From: Oncomelania hupensis | Taxonomy: Eukaryota > Mollusca > Gastropoda > Littorinimorpha > Pomatiopsidae | DNA length: 64,000 nucleotides | Direction of reading: 5' to 3' | NCBI GenBank assembly: GCA_036898135.1 | Contig: CM072513.1 | Coordinates: 18,011,750 to 18,075,749 of the forward strand | Shown here: in pieces, positions 21,356 to 31,850 of the stretch | Numbering within the stretch: position 1 is the first letter of the stretch | Layout of the letters: each line of letters starts with the position of its first letter | Position numbers and translations under genes: made by a program | Notes under the pieces: generated by a model | The model's database searches: none | What the model was told of the DNA's origin: nothing | The model's input: only the letters and a program-made list of their open reading frames with translations

Positions 21356-22277
21356 TGTGTGTGTGTGTGTAGTTGTGAAACGTCACATTTGGGGAACGAA
21401 ATTTGCCATTTTTAGTACCAAATGAGGTAATTTTGTCGTTCCCCATTTGTCTGGCGTTGCTCATTTGTTCTAAGTACATGGAAGTGAACTTGTAGTGCAT
21501 GTGCACTACAACTACACTTCACGAAGTGAAGTTGTAGTGCATGTGCACTTAAAGTATACTTGGCCAAGTGCAGTTGTAGTGCATGTGCACTTAAAGTACA
21601 CTTGCCCAAGTGTAGTTGTAGTGCATGTGCACTACAACTACACCAGGTAAAGTGTAGTTGTAGTGCACATGCACTACAAGTACACTTGACCTGGTGTAGT
21701 TGTAGTGCATCTTCCAGACGGGTAGGATAAGGAACTTTCCTCGACGATTAGGGTAAGGCAGTGCCTCGACGACTAGGGTAAGGCAGTGCCTCGACGATTA
21801 GGGTAAGGCAGTGCCTCGACGATTAGGGTAAGGCAGTGCCTCGACGATTAGGGTAAGGCACCCATTCCAGAAAAGGGTTTGGGTCAGGGCTTGTTGCAGC
21901 GCTGCAACTAGCCCTGACCCTAACCCTTTTCGAGGCACTGCCTTACCCTAATCGTCGAGGCACTGCCTTACCCTAATCGTCGAGGCACTGCCTTACCCTA
22001 ATCGTCGAGGAAAGTTCCTTATCCTAGCTGTGTTTTTGAACAAACTTGACCTACTTCGTCTCTAATAGGCGAGGAATTAGGTCAAACTTTTTGCGAAAAA
22101 TGTGCTTTTTTTAAGAAACTTGACCTACTTCGTCTCTTAGGAGCGAGGAATTGGGTCAAACTTCTTGCGAAAAAGTGTCTTTTTTGAAGAAACTTGACCT
22201 AATTCGCCGCCTAAGGGCCGCGAAGTTGGTGAAATTACCCCATTTGTACCTCGTACACGCATGTGTGTGTGTGTGTG
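21313..22277 (+). repeat. (TG)n-bounded palindromic cassette, copy A
   Basis: TG microsatellites lie at both ends. Inside, in order, are GTTCTAAGTACATGG, several GTGCATGTGCAC mini-palindromes joined by AGTTGTAGTG, a large palindrome centred at 21,900/21,901 (TTGCAGC/GCTGCAA), and three hairpin modules of the TTGACCTACTTCGTC ... GGTCAA type (22,030-22,230). A simpler cassette with the same order of blocks is at 34,228-34,690. No ORF of substance was found. Confidence 0.8.
21725..22024. repeat. long palindrome with tandem 25-bp units, copy A
   Basis: The left arm has five 25-bp units of the CGACGATTAGGGTAAGGCAG type and the right arm has three in inverse orientation, around a GTTGCAGC/GCTGCAAC centre. 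Both ends carry the AAAGTTCCTTATCC element in inverse orientation. Confidence 0.88.
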
Positions 22278-22279
22278 GC

Positions 22280-22583
22280 TAGGTAGAAACGCTTTTATTC
22301 TGACATACACTTGAACCTCTACGTACTTTCTTTTGACGGACCCCGTTATTTTGACGTCAAAACAGTGTTCTGTTAGGGTTAGGGCTGTATTAGGGTTAGG
22401 GCTGTATTAGGGTTAGGGCTGTATTAGGCTTAAGGGTTTGGGTTAGGGTTAGGGTTAAAATTAGGGTTAGGGTTAGGGATAGCTTCCAAAATTTGAAAAT
22501 GTCAAAATAATGTCAAGAAAATGAAAAGTGTGTCAAAATAATGTATGTTTTTTCACAACAGTCATCGCAACGTCGTTTCTACA
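22280..22583 (+). mobile_element. telomere-motif MITE, copy A, embedded in TG repeats
   Basis: The left end carries GGTAGAAACG and the right end the reverse complement of TGTAGAAACGACG, which mirror the cleaner inverted repeats of the copy at 39,749-40,035. The core holds TTTTGACGTCAAAACAGTG, then TTAGGGTTAGGG units alternating with GCTGTA, then AAAATTTGAAAATGTC. There are three GCTGTATTAGGGTTAGG-type units, against two in copy B. No transposase is present. Confidence 0.7.
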
Positions 22584-22599
22584 CACACATGTGTGTGTA

Positions 22600-22802
22600 T
22601 GTGTGTGTGTGTGCACTTGCATACACGTACAAATGGGTGCCAGACCTTGCCTTTCTTAGCTACAAATGGGTTCATTCGCTAGGAACCCACTTTTTTTTTC
22701 AGAACCCCACTTTTTTCTGAGTACACGGAATGCTCTTTTAGCACATGGGAGTGCAGTTTATTGCATGAGAGTGTTTTAAGTACAAGGGAGTGCTTAATCC
22801 GG
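22600..22802 (+). repeat. partial cassette between MITE and RTE fragment
   Basis: The sequence has AACCCACTTTTT, GTACACGGAATGC, GGGAGTGCAG and ATCCGGGAC blocks that recur at 34,290-34,455. A copy with the same layout is at 24,054-24,256. Confidence 0.7.
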
Positions 22803-23022
22803 GACCTCGAAAGACATTGGGGCACCACAGGTGATCGGTTAACCATCTTTCTCTTTCCTCAGCAACCCTCATGGCTTCGCTCAGTGTCAAGCCAGTCCAT
22901 TCTCGAATGTTGTCCTCCCACTTTGTTTTCTGTCTCCCTCATCTTCTGCATCCTTGCACCGTGCCTTGCAGGATGGTCTTTGCAAGGCCTGATGCTCTTG
23001 TGTCGTGGTAATACCATCGGAG
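22803..23022 (-). pseudogene. RTE-family LINE 3' fragment within the duplicated block, copy A
   Basis: On the minus strand it encodes the RTE C-terminal region. It is cut sharply at 23,022 by the start of the next palindrome, whereas copy B (24,257-24,486) carries about ten further RTE bases past the same point. The duplication joint is therefore at 23,022/23,023. Confidence 0.85.
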
Positions 23023-23210
23023 AGGAAAGTTCCTTATCCTACCCGTCTGGAAGATGCACTACAACTACACCAGGTCAAGTGTACTTGTAGTGCATGTGCA
23101 CTACAACTACACTTGACCTGGTGTAGTTGTAGTGCACATGCACTACAAGTACACTTGACCTGGTGTAGTTGTAGTGCATCTTCCAGACGGGTAGGATAAG
23201 GAACTTTCCT
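23023..23210. repeat. perfect 90-bp-arm palindrome with 8-bp spacer
   Basis: The arms 23,023-23,112 and 23,121-23,210 are exact reverse complements by inspection. The spacer at 23,113-23,120 is TTGACCTG. The outer ends are AGGAAAGTTCCTTATCC and its complement; the inner part contains nested GTGCATGTGCAC palindromes. Confidence 0.93.
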
Positions 23211-23493
23211 CGACGATTAGGGTAAGGCAGTGCCTCGACAACTAGGGTAAGGCAGTGCCTCGACGATTAGGGTAAGGCAGTGCCTCGACGATTAGGGTAA
23301 GGCAGTGCCTCGACGATTAGGGTAAGGCACCCATTCCAGAAAAGGGTTAGGGTCAGGGCTAGTTGCAGCGCTGCAACTAGCCCTGACCCTAACCCTTTTC
23401 GAGGCACTGCCTTACCCTAATCGTCGAGGCACTGCCTTACCCTAATCGTCGAGGCACTGCCTTACCCTAATCGTCGAGGAAAGTTCCTTATCC
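23194..23493. repeat. long palindrome with tandem 25-bp units, copy B
   Basis: It has the same architecture as 21,725-22,024: five 25-bp units left, three inverted units right, centre at 23,369/23,370. Its left end overlaps the end of the preceding palindrome. Confidence 0.9.
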
Positions 23494-23750
23494 TAGCTGT
23501 GTTTTTGAACAAACTTGACCTACTTCGTCTCTAATAGGCGAGGAATTAGGTCAAACTTTTTGCGAAAAATGTGCTTTTTTTAAGAAACTTGACCTACTTC
23601 GTCTCTTAGGAGCGAGGAATTGGGTCAAACTTCTTGCGAAAAAGTGTCTTTTTTGAAGAAACTTGACCTAATTCGCCGCCTAAGGGCCGCGAAGTTGGTG
23701 AAATTACCCCATTTGTACCTCGTACACGCATGTGTGTGTGTGTGTGTGGC
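23494..23750 (+). repeat. hairpin modules and TG end of cassette, copy B
   Basis: It repeats 22,025-22,279 almost base for base at an offset of 1,469 bp, including three TTGACCTA...TAGGTCAA-type hairpins. The TG run is 2 bp longer. Confidence 0.9.
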
Positions 23751-24037
23751 TAGGTAGAAACGCTTTTATTCTGACATACACTTGAACCTCTACGTACTTT
23801 CTTTTGACGGACCCCGTTATTTTGACGTCAAAACAGTGTTCTGTTAGGGTTAGGGCTGTATTAGGGTTAGGGCTGTATTAGGCTTAAGGGTTTGGGTTAG
23901 GGTTAGGGTTAAAATTAGGGTTAGGGTTAGGGATAGCTTCCAAAATTTGAAAATGTCAAAATAATGTCAAGAAAATGAAAAGTGTGTCAAAATAATGTAT
24001 GTTTTTTCACAACAGTCATCGCAACGTCGTTTCTACA
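23751..24037 (+). mobile_element. telomere-motif MITE, copy B
   Basis: It duplicates 22,280-22,583 but lacks one GCTGTATTAGGGTTAGG-type unit, which changes the offset between the copies from 1,471 to 1,454 bp. Confidence 0.75.
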
Positions 24038-24256
24038 CACACATGTGTGTGTATGTGTGTGTGTGTGCACTTGCATACACGTACAAATGGGTGCCAGACC
24101 TTGCCTTTCTTAGCTACAAATGGGTTCATTCGCTAGGAACCCACTTTTTTTTTTCAGAACCCCACTTTTTTCTGAGTACACGGAATGCTCTTTTAGCACA
24201 TGGGAGTGCAGTTTATTGCATGAGAGTGTTTTAAGTACAAGGGAGTGCTTAATCCG

Positions 24257-24486
24257 GGACCTCGAAAGACATTGGGGCACCACAGGTGATCGGTTAACCA
24301 CCTTTCTCTTTCCTCAGCAACCCTCATGGCTTCGCTCAGTGTCAAGCCAGTCCATTCTCGAATGTTGTCCTCCCACTTTGTTTTCTGTCTCCCTCATCTT
24401 CTGCATCCTTGCACCGTGCCTTGCAGGATGGTCTTTGCAAGGCCTGATGCTCTTGTGTCGTGGTAATACCATCGGAGTTTCCGTTT
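24257..24486 (-). pseudogene. RTE-family LINE 3' fragment within the duplicated block, copy B
   Basis: It is nearly identical to 22,803-23,022 and continues through the GTTTCCGTTT boundary before unique sequence starts at about 24,487. Confidence 0.85.
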
Positions 24487-24629
24487 ACATTGTTTAAAAA
24501 TTCCCTTCATTTGGATGTGCCCCAAAAAGTCGGCCTTTGGGCTCTTAGTTTTCGGAAGTACAAGACATAAAAATTGCTAGTGCAAAAAGGCAATTTAAAG
24601 CCTATAACTAAACAGATTTTTCTAGAAGA

Positions 24630-24705
24630 GACATCGAGAGAGGGAGAGAGAGAGAGAAAGAGAGAGAGAGAGAAAGAGAGAGAGAGAAAGAGAGAGAGAG
24701 AAGAA
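24630..24705. repeat. (GA)n microsatellite
   Basis: A GA run with AAAG interruptions sits directly upstream of an RTE copy. Confidence 0.92.
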
Positions 24706-24713
24706 AAAAGTAC

Positions 24714-25325
24714 AGCTTCAAATATTGAGGAGCCATTGTATCAGACAATGGGTCGCGATAGGAAATCCTCTCCAGGATCGCATAAACAACTGCTGCTCTG
24801 GCAAGGCTGAAGCCATTTCGAAAGACAAGACCATCAGTCTACATTCCAAGGTAAGGCTGCTGTGCTCCCTTGTCATCTGCATCTTCCTATACGCTTGCGA
24901 AACATGGACCCTCACAGCAGATCTACAACGAAGAATACAAAGCATGAAGATGAGGTGCTAGAGAAGATTTTTGGGCATTTCCTATACCCAGCACATCACC
25001 AACGACGAAGTCCGACAGACACAATCCATTGGACAACACGATAACCTGCTCACAGTGGTGAAAAAACGGAAACTCCTATGGTTTGGCCACGTCACCAGAT
25101 CATCAGGTCTTGCAAAGATCATCCTGCAAGACACAGTGCAAGGAGGTAGAAGAAGAGGGATACCGAAGAAGAGGTGGGAGGACAACATTCGGGAATGGAC
25201 TGGCTTGACACTGAGCAAAACCATCAGGGTTGCTGAGGACATAGAAAGATGGAGTACGCTGGTTAAACGATCATCTGTGGTGCCCCAACGACCTCAGAGT
25301 TGCGGGATAGGATAGGATATGATAG
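24714..25325 (+). mobile_element. RTE-family LINE 3' copy, about 600 bp
   Basis: The homology starts at AGCTTCAAATATT (the FKYLGAIVSDNGSR region of intact copies) and continues to a tail of GGATAGGATATGATAGG. Frameshifts occur near 24,810 and 24,965. The last 114 codons (GISYTQHITNDEVRQTQSIG ... VPQRPQSCGIG) are open. Confidence 0.9.
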
Positions 25326-25601
25326 GATAGGACAGCGTCATGACGCTAACAGATTAATTGATTTTCTTCTTGAAAGTTGATTTAAATATATTTATTATTA
25401 GTCTTGGAAAAAAGAAAAGGACCTAAGACATAAAACTTTTATTCGATTGAAATATTACAAGAATTTGCCTTGCGCTTAGGGAAATAAAATAACGATAGAA
25501 CATTAAAAACAATTTAGATATATTCACTCACGTTTCATAAAACATAACATACGGCACAAGTAGGTGCCGTCGCCAAATAAAAGCACACAAACAAACAAAC
25601 A

Positions 25602-25669
<68 letters not shown>

Positions 25670-26342
25670 AACACACCGATTTCCAACAAAAGGTATGCCG
25701 AATGCAGAGTTTGTGTCCCTTGACGCCCGCTAGTTGAGGGGGTTGCCACGACTGTATTTGAGCGACTATCGGTTCCGACGACTGCAGTAATCCGGGCTCA
25801 CAACCCGCGCTCTTCGTCGCGAGACTGAAAGTTACTCGCCGTTCGTTAGCCTGAAAATCTCGCTCATAACCCCGGCCCCAGGCCACAGAGGATGGATTCT
25901 AAACACGTGCGTTGCCCAGCAACCACCCTAAAAAGACTACTAATGTGGTTTGCTGCATGGAACGGGCTTAAGCACATAGTTCCTCGACAACAACAGCTGA
26001 AAGCCCAATAATTGCTGAGTTCTGCTTTAGTTCCAAGTTTCTAGTTTGTTTCAGTCTATACATAGCAGTGCAGTTCCCTGTCTCAATACTATGGTTAGAT
26101 CTCTGGTATAGGGCTAATGTCTACAAATTAGGGCGATGGTCAACTAATTGGAAGTGACATCCTGCTTTTAAGGTTTCTCGACGGAGGGTCACTCCTGATC
26201 AGCGTTCCGTCAGTGGACAGGTTATTCTAGGCTTCCTAACCTGACCAAAGAGAGGTAGAGGTACAACAGAAGACACTAGGGCAGACTTGCATAGAATAAA
26301 AAAAAAAACACCGAAAATTAATTCAGAATATATATTTCAGAA
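25326..26342. other. spacer with a CA microsatellite, no gene seen
   Basis: A pure CA run lies at 25,596-25,668. The overlapping 120-codon minus frame at 25,524-25,886 is largely repeat-driven. No other structure was recognised. Confidence 0.5.
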
Positions 26343-26475
26343 CATAGAGACAGGCTTCTCACCTAGGTAATGTTCCTATGAAAGTTGGTCAAAATCCGTT
26401 CATTGATTCTTGAGATGTGGCGCCCAACGAACCCTCATACTGACGGACCGACAGACAGGCAGACCGACAATTTGT
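26343..26475 (+). repeat. dispersed repeat with a GACGGACCGACAGACAGGCA tail
   Basis: The sequence ATGAAAGTTGGTCAAAATCC with TTCATTGATTCTTGAGATG, then GAC/CAG-rich repeats, resembles the block at 63,277-63,420 (CCAAGTTTGGTTGTGATAG, then a GACGGACGG-like end). It is a probable transposon end of unknown type. Confidence 0.4.
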
Positions 26476-26704
26476 TCGGTCTGATTCCCACCGACTATTT
26501 CAAAGTATTTCTAGTGACAAGTCTGGAAAGGGAAAAGGAAGATTTTCTTAAATACAACATCACAAAGTCATGTTTTGCAAAGATCACAGAAAGCAAAAAA
26601 TGTGACGCATTGAAACTTAAAACATACAATCGTTTCCGTCATTGTTATTTTGCATGTTAACTTATTATTTCACAGAGCGCTAATGCTCGGTAACTGCTGT
26701 TTTT

Positions 26705-26950
26705 GGCTTTGCCACATCACCAGATCATCAGGTCTTGCAAAGACCATACTGCACGGCTCAGTGCAAGGAGGTAGAAGAAGAGGGAGACCGAAAAGAGGTG
26801 GGAGGACAACATTCGAGAATTGACTGGTTTGACACTGAGCGAAACAATCAGGGTTGCTGAGGACAGGGAAAGATGGAGTACGCTGGTTAAGCGATCATCT
26901 GCGGTGTTCCTACGACCTCCGAGTTGCGGGATAGGATAGGATAGTCCGAC
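26705..26950 (+). mobile_element. RTE-family LINE 3' copy, about 245 bp
   Basis: It starts at the CCACATCACCAGATCATC segment and ends in GGATAGGATAG. One base is missing at GAAAAGAGG relative to other copies. No certain target duplication was seen. Confidence 0.88.
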
Positions 26951-27149
26951 GTCCAGCGTTCGGAGCTGATATTTTTTGAAAGTAATGGATGGATTTCTGT
27001 CCAACTTGTATTTAGTTAGGAAAAAGTGAACCCTACAAGATGACAAAAAGTATGCATGTTGGGTGACGTCATCATGGTGATGTCTAATCTTATGTTCTCC
27101 CAAACTACTAGATAAATTTGTTTCTTCTTATGTAATTAGAGTATTATAT

Positions 27150-27745
27150 TACAATACATGGCTATTGCTTTAGGTCCAGCGGACTCTTCCGAGCCAAATC
27201 AGGACCACAGAAGTGAAAGAGGACTCACCCCTGATCCGCATAAACGATCTGCCGAAACAACCATAGTGGTAACACTGAAGGCAATCTACCAGCCGGTCAC
27301 TTTACAATAAAGACATCCCACACAGGGGACGCTGAGGCTATACTCTGATTTATCGAACCCCCGTTTTACAAAAACAAAATAGAATACAAACATCATTATA
27401 CAATATCAACAAAACACATACATATAAAGTGCGTAAATTGCCAAATAATAACATCATAAGAAGCCCCAGTGACCATTTGGCAGAAAGCGTCCAATATTCC
27501 CAAGCTCTTCCAACAGACCTCATACACAAATGAGGAGTATTGTCCAGGAAGAGTTTTCAAGAAAAAAGGTAGGTGACTGGTCTAGCAAGGAAGAAGATAA
27601 TATAGTAGATTGATAGAACAGAGTAGGATTGAGAAAGGAACAAAGAAGAAAGCGACAGTGGGAATTTAAAGCACTACATTTCCAGAAAGTGGGGATACTA
27701 TTTATACCGAAACCCCGGGCACCCCCACGGGAGATATTAGAGTAT
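27150..27745 (-). mobile_element. dispersed 580-bp repeat family X, copy 2
   Basis: Reverse complement of the family, from GTCCAGCGGAC (3' end at left) to CCCCCACGGG at right. It contains the shared CCGGTCACTTTACAATAAAG and AAAGTGGGGATACTATTTAT boxes and is the closest relative of the copy at 8.2 kb. Confidence 0.78.
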
Positions 27746-27970
27746 GCAGTTGCCTTGAGTCTTAAACGAAACTATGCTGCCGTGAACTGACAAAACCGAG
27801 CAAGTCCACAAAACCTACTTTCGAGAAAATCGACGTTTTGTGTTGCGCTATATTACGCGATCGTTTCTGGAAGTTTAAGGGCATATTATAATGCAATTCC
27901 TCGATTTAAGAGTGCATACCTTGAATGTTAAAGAAATGTTTGATAGATTTGATGTTTTAAGACTATTTGT

Positions 27971-28190
27971 GGACTTGCTTTGTTTTGTCAGATTATTCTT
28001 GAGATAGATCTTTGTTGAGAACATGACAAAACCAAGTAAGTCACCCGCTTGGTTTTGTCAGTTTATTATTGAATTAAATCCTTGTTAAAAAAATTCACAA
28101 AACCAAGTAAGTCAAATCCGCTTGGTTTTGTCAGTTTATTATTAAGTAAATCCTTGTTTTCAAAATTCACCAAACCAAGTAAGTCCCATA
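27971..28190. repeat. tandem stem-loop array, unit of about 68 bp
   Basis: Three successive units run CTTGGTTTTGTCAGTTTATT, a loop of about 30 bases, and then ACAAAACCAAGTAAGTC, so each can fold into a hairpin. Related half-units recur at 32,090-32,260. Confidence 0.8.
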
Positions 28191-28601
28191 GGCCATTTTG
28201 TTTCTTTGTTAAAAAGTCTGACGAGATGAGTCACATAAGTTGGGTTTTGTAAGATGTGGGTTCGGCAGTTACAGTGAGTGCATATGTGTGCCTGTTTATT
28301 GTTTTTAGCCATTCTTCACTTAATATTCCTGGGTTGGTATTCAGGAGTCATGTTTTTTTTTGCTCTCCCTTCAAAATAATATTAGATGCAGCCAATTTAA
28401 TTTTAAAAATACAAAACTATTTTCCTCTCAGTTTCCTATTGTAGCGATCTTCCTGCCTTTACACCACGTGTATGTCTTGTATTTTGTTGCCCTTGTTGTG
28501 TGTCTGTAATATATTTGTTGCTGTTTGTTTGTGGGTTCGGGCACTGAATAGAATAGGCCCAACGTTTCCCGGCGTGTCGTAAGAGGCGACTAACATGGGT
28601 A

Positions 28602-29719
28602 ATGTTAGCACGGCATCACTGGGCGAAAGTCTTCTACACAGAAGTCACCGGCCAGGGCGAGGAACCTCACGTTGCTACAGGTTCAACGACCACGTGCTCG
28701 GGGCCAAGGCGAGCCACACTGTATTCGTGGATTTCGGCTGTGGCCAACAGCCTGGAGAGGATTGGGCACCGCCAGATCCTTTTTTGCCCAAGACACACTA
28801 CATGCATGATGACACTATCCACTAATTCCATACCGGATAGGTCGTCGCCCGGCTCAAGGACCGCGCCTTCCGTTGGCCACCAGGACGGAGGTGTTAAGTA
28901 TGCTAGTGATGGACAATTTAGCAAGATCCGCACGAGAAACAACATCGTCATAGGAACCTGGAATGTCAGGACCCTAACTGCGGAAGGAAAATTAGAAGAA
29001 CTGGCCCACGAGTTGGACCGCTATCGATGGAACGTTCTAGGCATTAGCGAACTGCGCTGGAAAGGCCTAGGTGAAACAACGACAGACAAAGGCCACAAGC
29101 TCTATTTCAGCGGTAGAGATGACAGGCACGAACACGGCGTTGGATTCTTGGTCCACAAGAACATTCTAGCCACTGTCATGGGTTGCCGCCCAGTAGACTC
29201 ATTACCGTCCGCTTGAAAGCAGCCCCTTTCAACATCACCATCATCCAGACCTATGCCCCAACATCAGACTATGACGACAGCGAAGTGGAGGATTTTTATG
29301 AAAATCTACAGGTGGTCCTTGACCAAGTGCCGAAGAAGGACATAGTCATAGTGCAAGGCGACTGGAATGCCAAGGTTGGCCAAGATGCGCACCACAACTG
29401 GGGAGACACATGTGGACCTCACTGCAACAACGTGACAAATGACAGGGGTCTGAGATTCTTGGAGTTTGCCAGATACAACAATCTGGTACTGGCAAACACG
29501 CTTGGTCTCCACAAAAACTCCAGACGATGGACATGGCACAGTCCCAGGGGGGAGCATCACAACCAAATAGACTGCATCGTGGTCAAGAAACGCTTCAGAT
29601 CAAGCATCAACATTGGCAGGACACGCACTTTTCCAGGAGCAGACATCGGAAGTGACCACGATCTCTTGATGATGTCTTTCCGGCTCCACTTGAAGAGAGT
29701 AAATACTGCACTAGACTGA
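28602..29719 (+). pseudogene. RTE apurinic-type endonuclease domain, frameshifted
   Basis: The domain nicks target DNA to prime reverse transcription. The catalytic motifs are present in order: IVIGTWNVRTL (Asn), LGISELRWKG (Glu), IIQTYAPTSD, VQGDWNAKVG (Asp, Asn), RRWTWHSP, NQIDCIVV and GSDHDLLMM (Ser-Asp-His). The first part runs in one frame to about 29,191. A one-base slip then moves reading to the next frame, where it continues to 29,719. The proteins called craniofacial development protein 2-like in animals carry this same endonuclease type. The upstream 28,602-28,900 region codes no recognisable domain and is probably leader. Confidence 0.88.
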
Positions 29720-31850
29720 AGTTCGACCTGGACAAACTGCAAGACCCGGAGGTGGAAGAACTATTTCAGGCCACAATTGAAGGGAAATTTGCACCACTGC
29801 TCATTTGGGGGGCTGGTGAAGTAGATGTCAACACCATGACCACCACCTTCAACTCAGCTGTGACAGATGCCGCCACTGAGATCCTTGGCAAGCACCGACC
29901 AAAGAAGAAGCCGTGGATCACACCTGAACTTTTGGATCTGTGTGATAAACGAAGAGAGATTAAAAAAAGAAAGAAAAAGAACACCTCACAGGGAGCTGAT
30001 GTCTACCGAAAAATCAACAATGACATCCGAAAAGGCATGCGCACAGCAAAGGGATAACTGGATAGAAGATCAATGCCAGGAAATAGAGAACAGTCTGAAC
30101 AAGAACAACAGCAAGAAGGCCTACCAGACTAAAGCGGCTGACAAGTTTCAAACAGCCCAAAGTCTCCACGATCCAAAGCAAGTCTGGCTTATGCCTTACA
30201 GAAGAACAAGAAGTCTTGGACAGATGGACAGAGTACTGCTCTGACCTTTATAACCATACATCAAATGGAGACCCATCAGTTCTAGCATGTCCCTCGAGAA
30301 CATAGAAGAAGAAATCCTCCCAATTCTCCGGGAAGAATTTGAGGCAGCAGTGCAATCGCTAAAGAAAGGGAAGTCAGCTGGAGTGGACAACATACCCGCG
30401 GAACTGCTACAAGCAGGAGGAGAAGCGATGATTGATGCCCTCACCATTATCTGTAACAAGATCTGGCAGAGTGGAGAGTGGCCTATACCATGGGCCCAGT
30501 CGCTTGTCATCACTCTTACCAAAAAAGGTAACCTTCAGGAGTGTGAAAATTACCGCACCGTCAGCCTCATCATCCATCCCAGCAAGGTCCTCCTGAAAAT
30601 ATTACTCAACAGGTTGAAACCACAAGCTGAACAAATCATAGCTCAAGCACAAGCAGGATTCAGGGCAGGGCGAAGTACCACTGAACAGATTTTCAACCTC
30701 AGAATAATCTGTGAGAAATACCTACAGTCCAACAACATCTATATCATGTGTTCATAGACTTCAAGAAAACGTTTGACCGAGTCTGGCATGCAGTTCTATG
30801 GGCAACAATGAAAGCGTACAACATCAGACCTAAATTATTGAAGTCATCCAAAACCTGTATGACAAGGCTACCAGTGCAGTCCTCCACAATAGCGCCATCG
30901 GGAACTGGTTCAGAACAACAATCGGTGTGCGTGAAGGATGCCTACTCTCTCCAACACCCTTCAACATCTTCATAGGGCGCATCATTTCAGGTGCTCTTGC
31001 AGATCACGAAGGCACAGTCAGCATAGGGGGTAGAGCAATCTACAATCTTCGTTTTGCGGATGACATTGATGGATTGGCTGGAGAGGAACAAGAACTTGAA
31101 CAGCTGGTACAGAGGCTTGACACCACCTCCAAAGCTTGTGGAATTGAAATAAGTGCAGAGAAGACCGAAATGATGACCAACAACACCAATGGCATCAACA
31201 CGGACATCAAAGTCCAAGGCCAATCCCTCAACACAGTGCATAGCTTCAAATATTTAGGAGCCATTGTATCAGACAATGGGTCCCGACAGGAAGTCCTCTC
31301 CAGGATCGCACAAACAACTGCTGCCCTGACAAGGTTGAAGCCCATTTGGAAAGACAGGACCATCCTTCTACATTCCAAAGTAAGACTGCTGCGCTCCCTT
31401 GTCATCTCCATCTTCCTATATGCTTGCGAAGCATGGACCCTCACAGCAGATCTCCAACGAAGAATACAAAGCATGGAGATGAGGTGCTACAGAAGACTTC
31501 TGGGCATTTCCTATACCCAACACATCACCAACGACGAAGTCCGACAGACCATCACACAAACCATTTGACAACACGATGACCTGCTCACAGTGGTGAAGAA
31601 ACGGAAACTCCGATGGTATGGCCACGTTATTAGATCATCAGGCCTTGCAAAGACTATTCCGCAAGGCACAGTGCAAGGATGTAGAAGAAGAGGGAGACCG
31701 AAAAAGAGGTGGGAGGACAACATTCGAGAATGGACTGGTTTGACACTGAGCGAAACCATCAGGGCTGCTGAGGACAGAGAGAGATGGAGTATGCTGGTTA
31801 AACGATCATCTGTGGTGCCCCTACGACCTCAGGGTTACGGGACAGGATAG
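29720..31850 (+). pseudogene. RTE reverse transcriptase, multiply frameshifted
   Basis: The linker and RT follow the endonuclease: KHRPKKKPWITPELLDLC, then after slips near 29,705, 30,050 and 30,150-30,290, SLKKGKSAGVDNIPAELLQ, VITLTKKGNLQECENYR, AQAGFRAGRSTTEQIF, FIDFKKTFDRVWHA (first Asp) and NLRFADDIDGLAGEEQE (catalytic FADD). The C-terminal part reads WTLTADLQRR and ends at the first tail repeat. A TGA at 31,566-31,568 replaces the Gly codon found in other copies (AIGQHDDLLT). At least six breaks make it non-functional. Confidence 0.9.

Noticed and set aside
22374..22480. Telomere or telomere fusion
   Set aside because: TTAGGG units are few, imperfect and part of a dispersed MITE found at four sites.
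21500..24500. CRISPR-like array of palindromic repeats
   Set aside because: Units are nested palindromes and tandem repeats without regular unique spacers, and the genome is eukaryotic.
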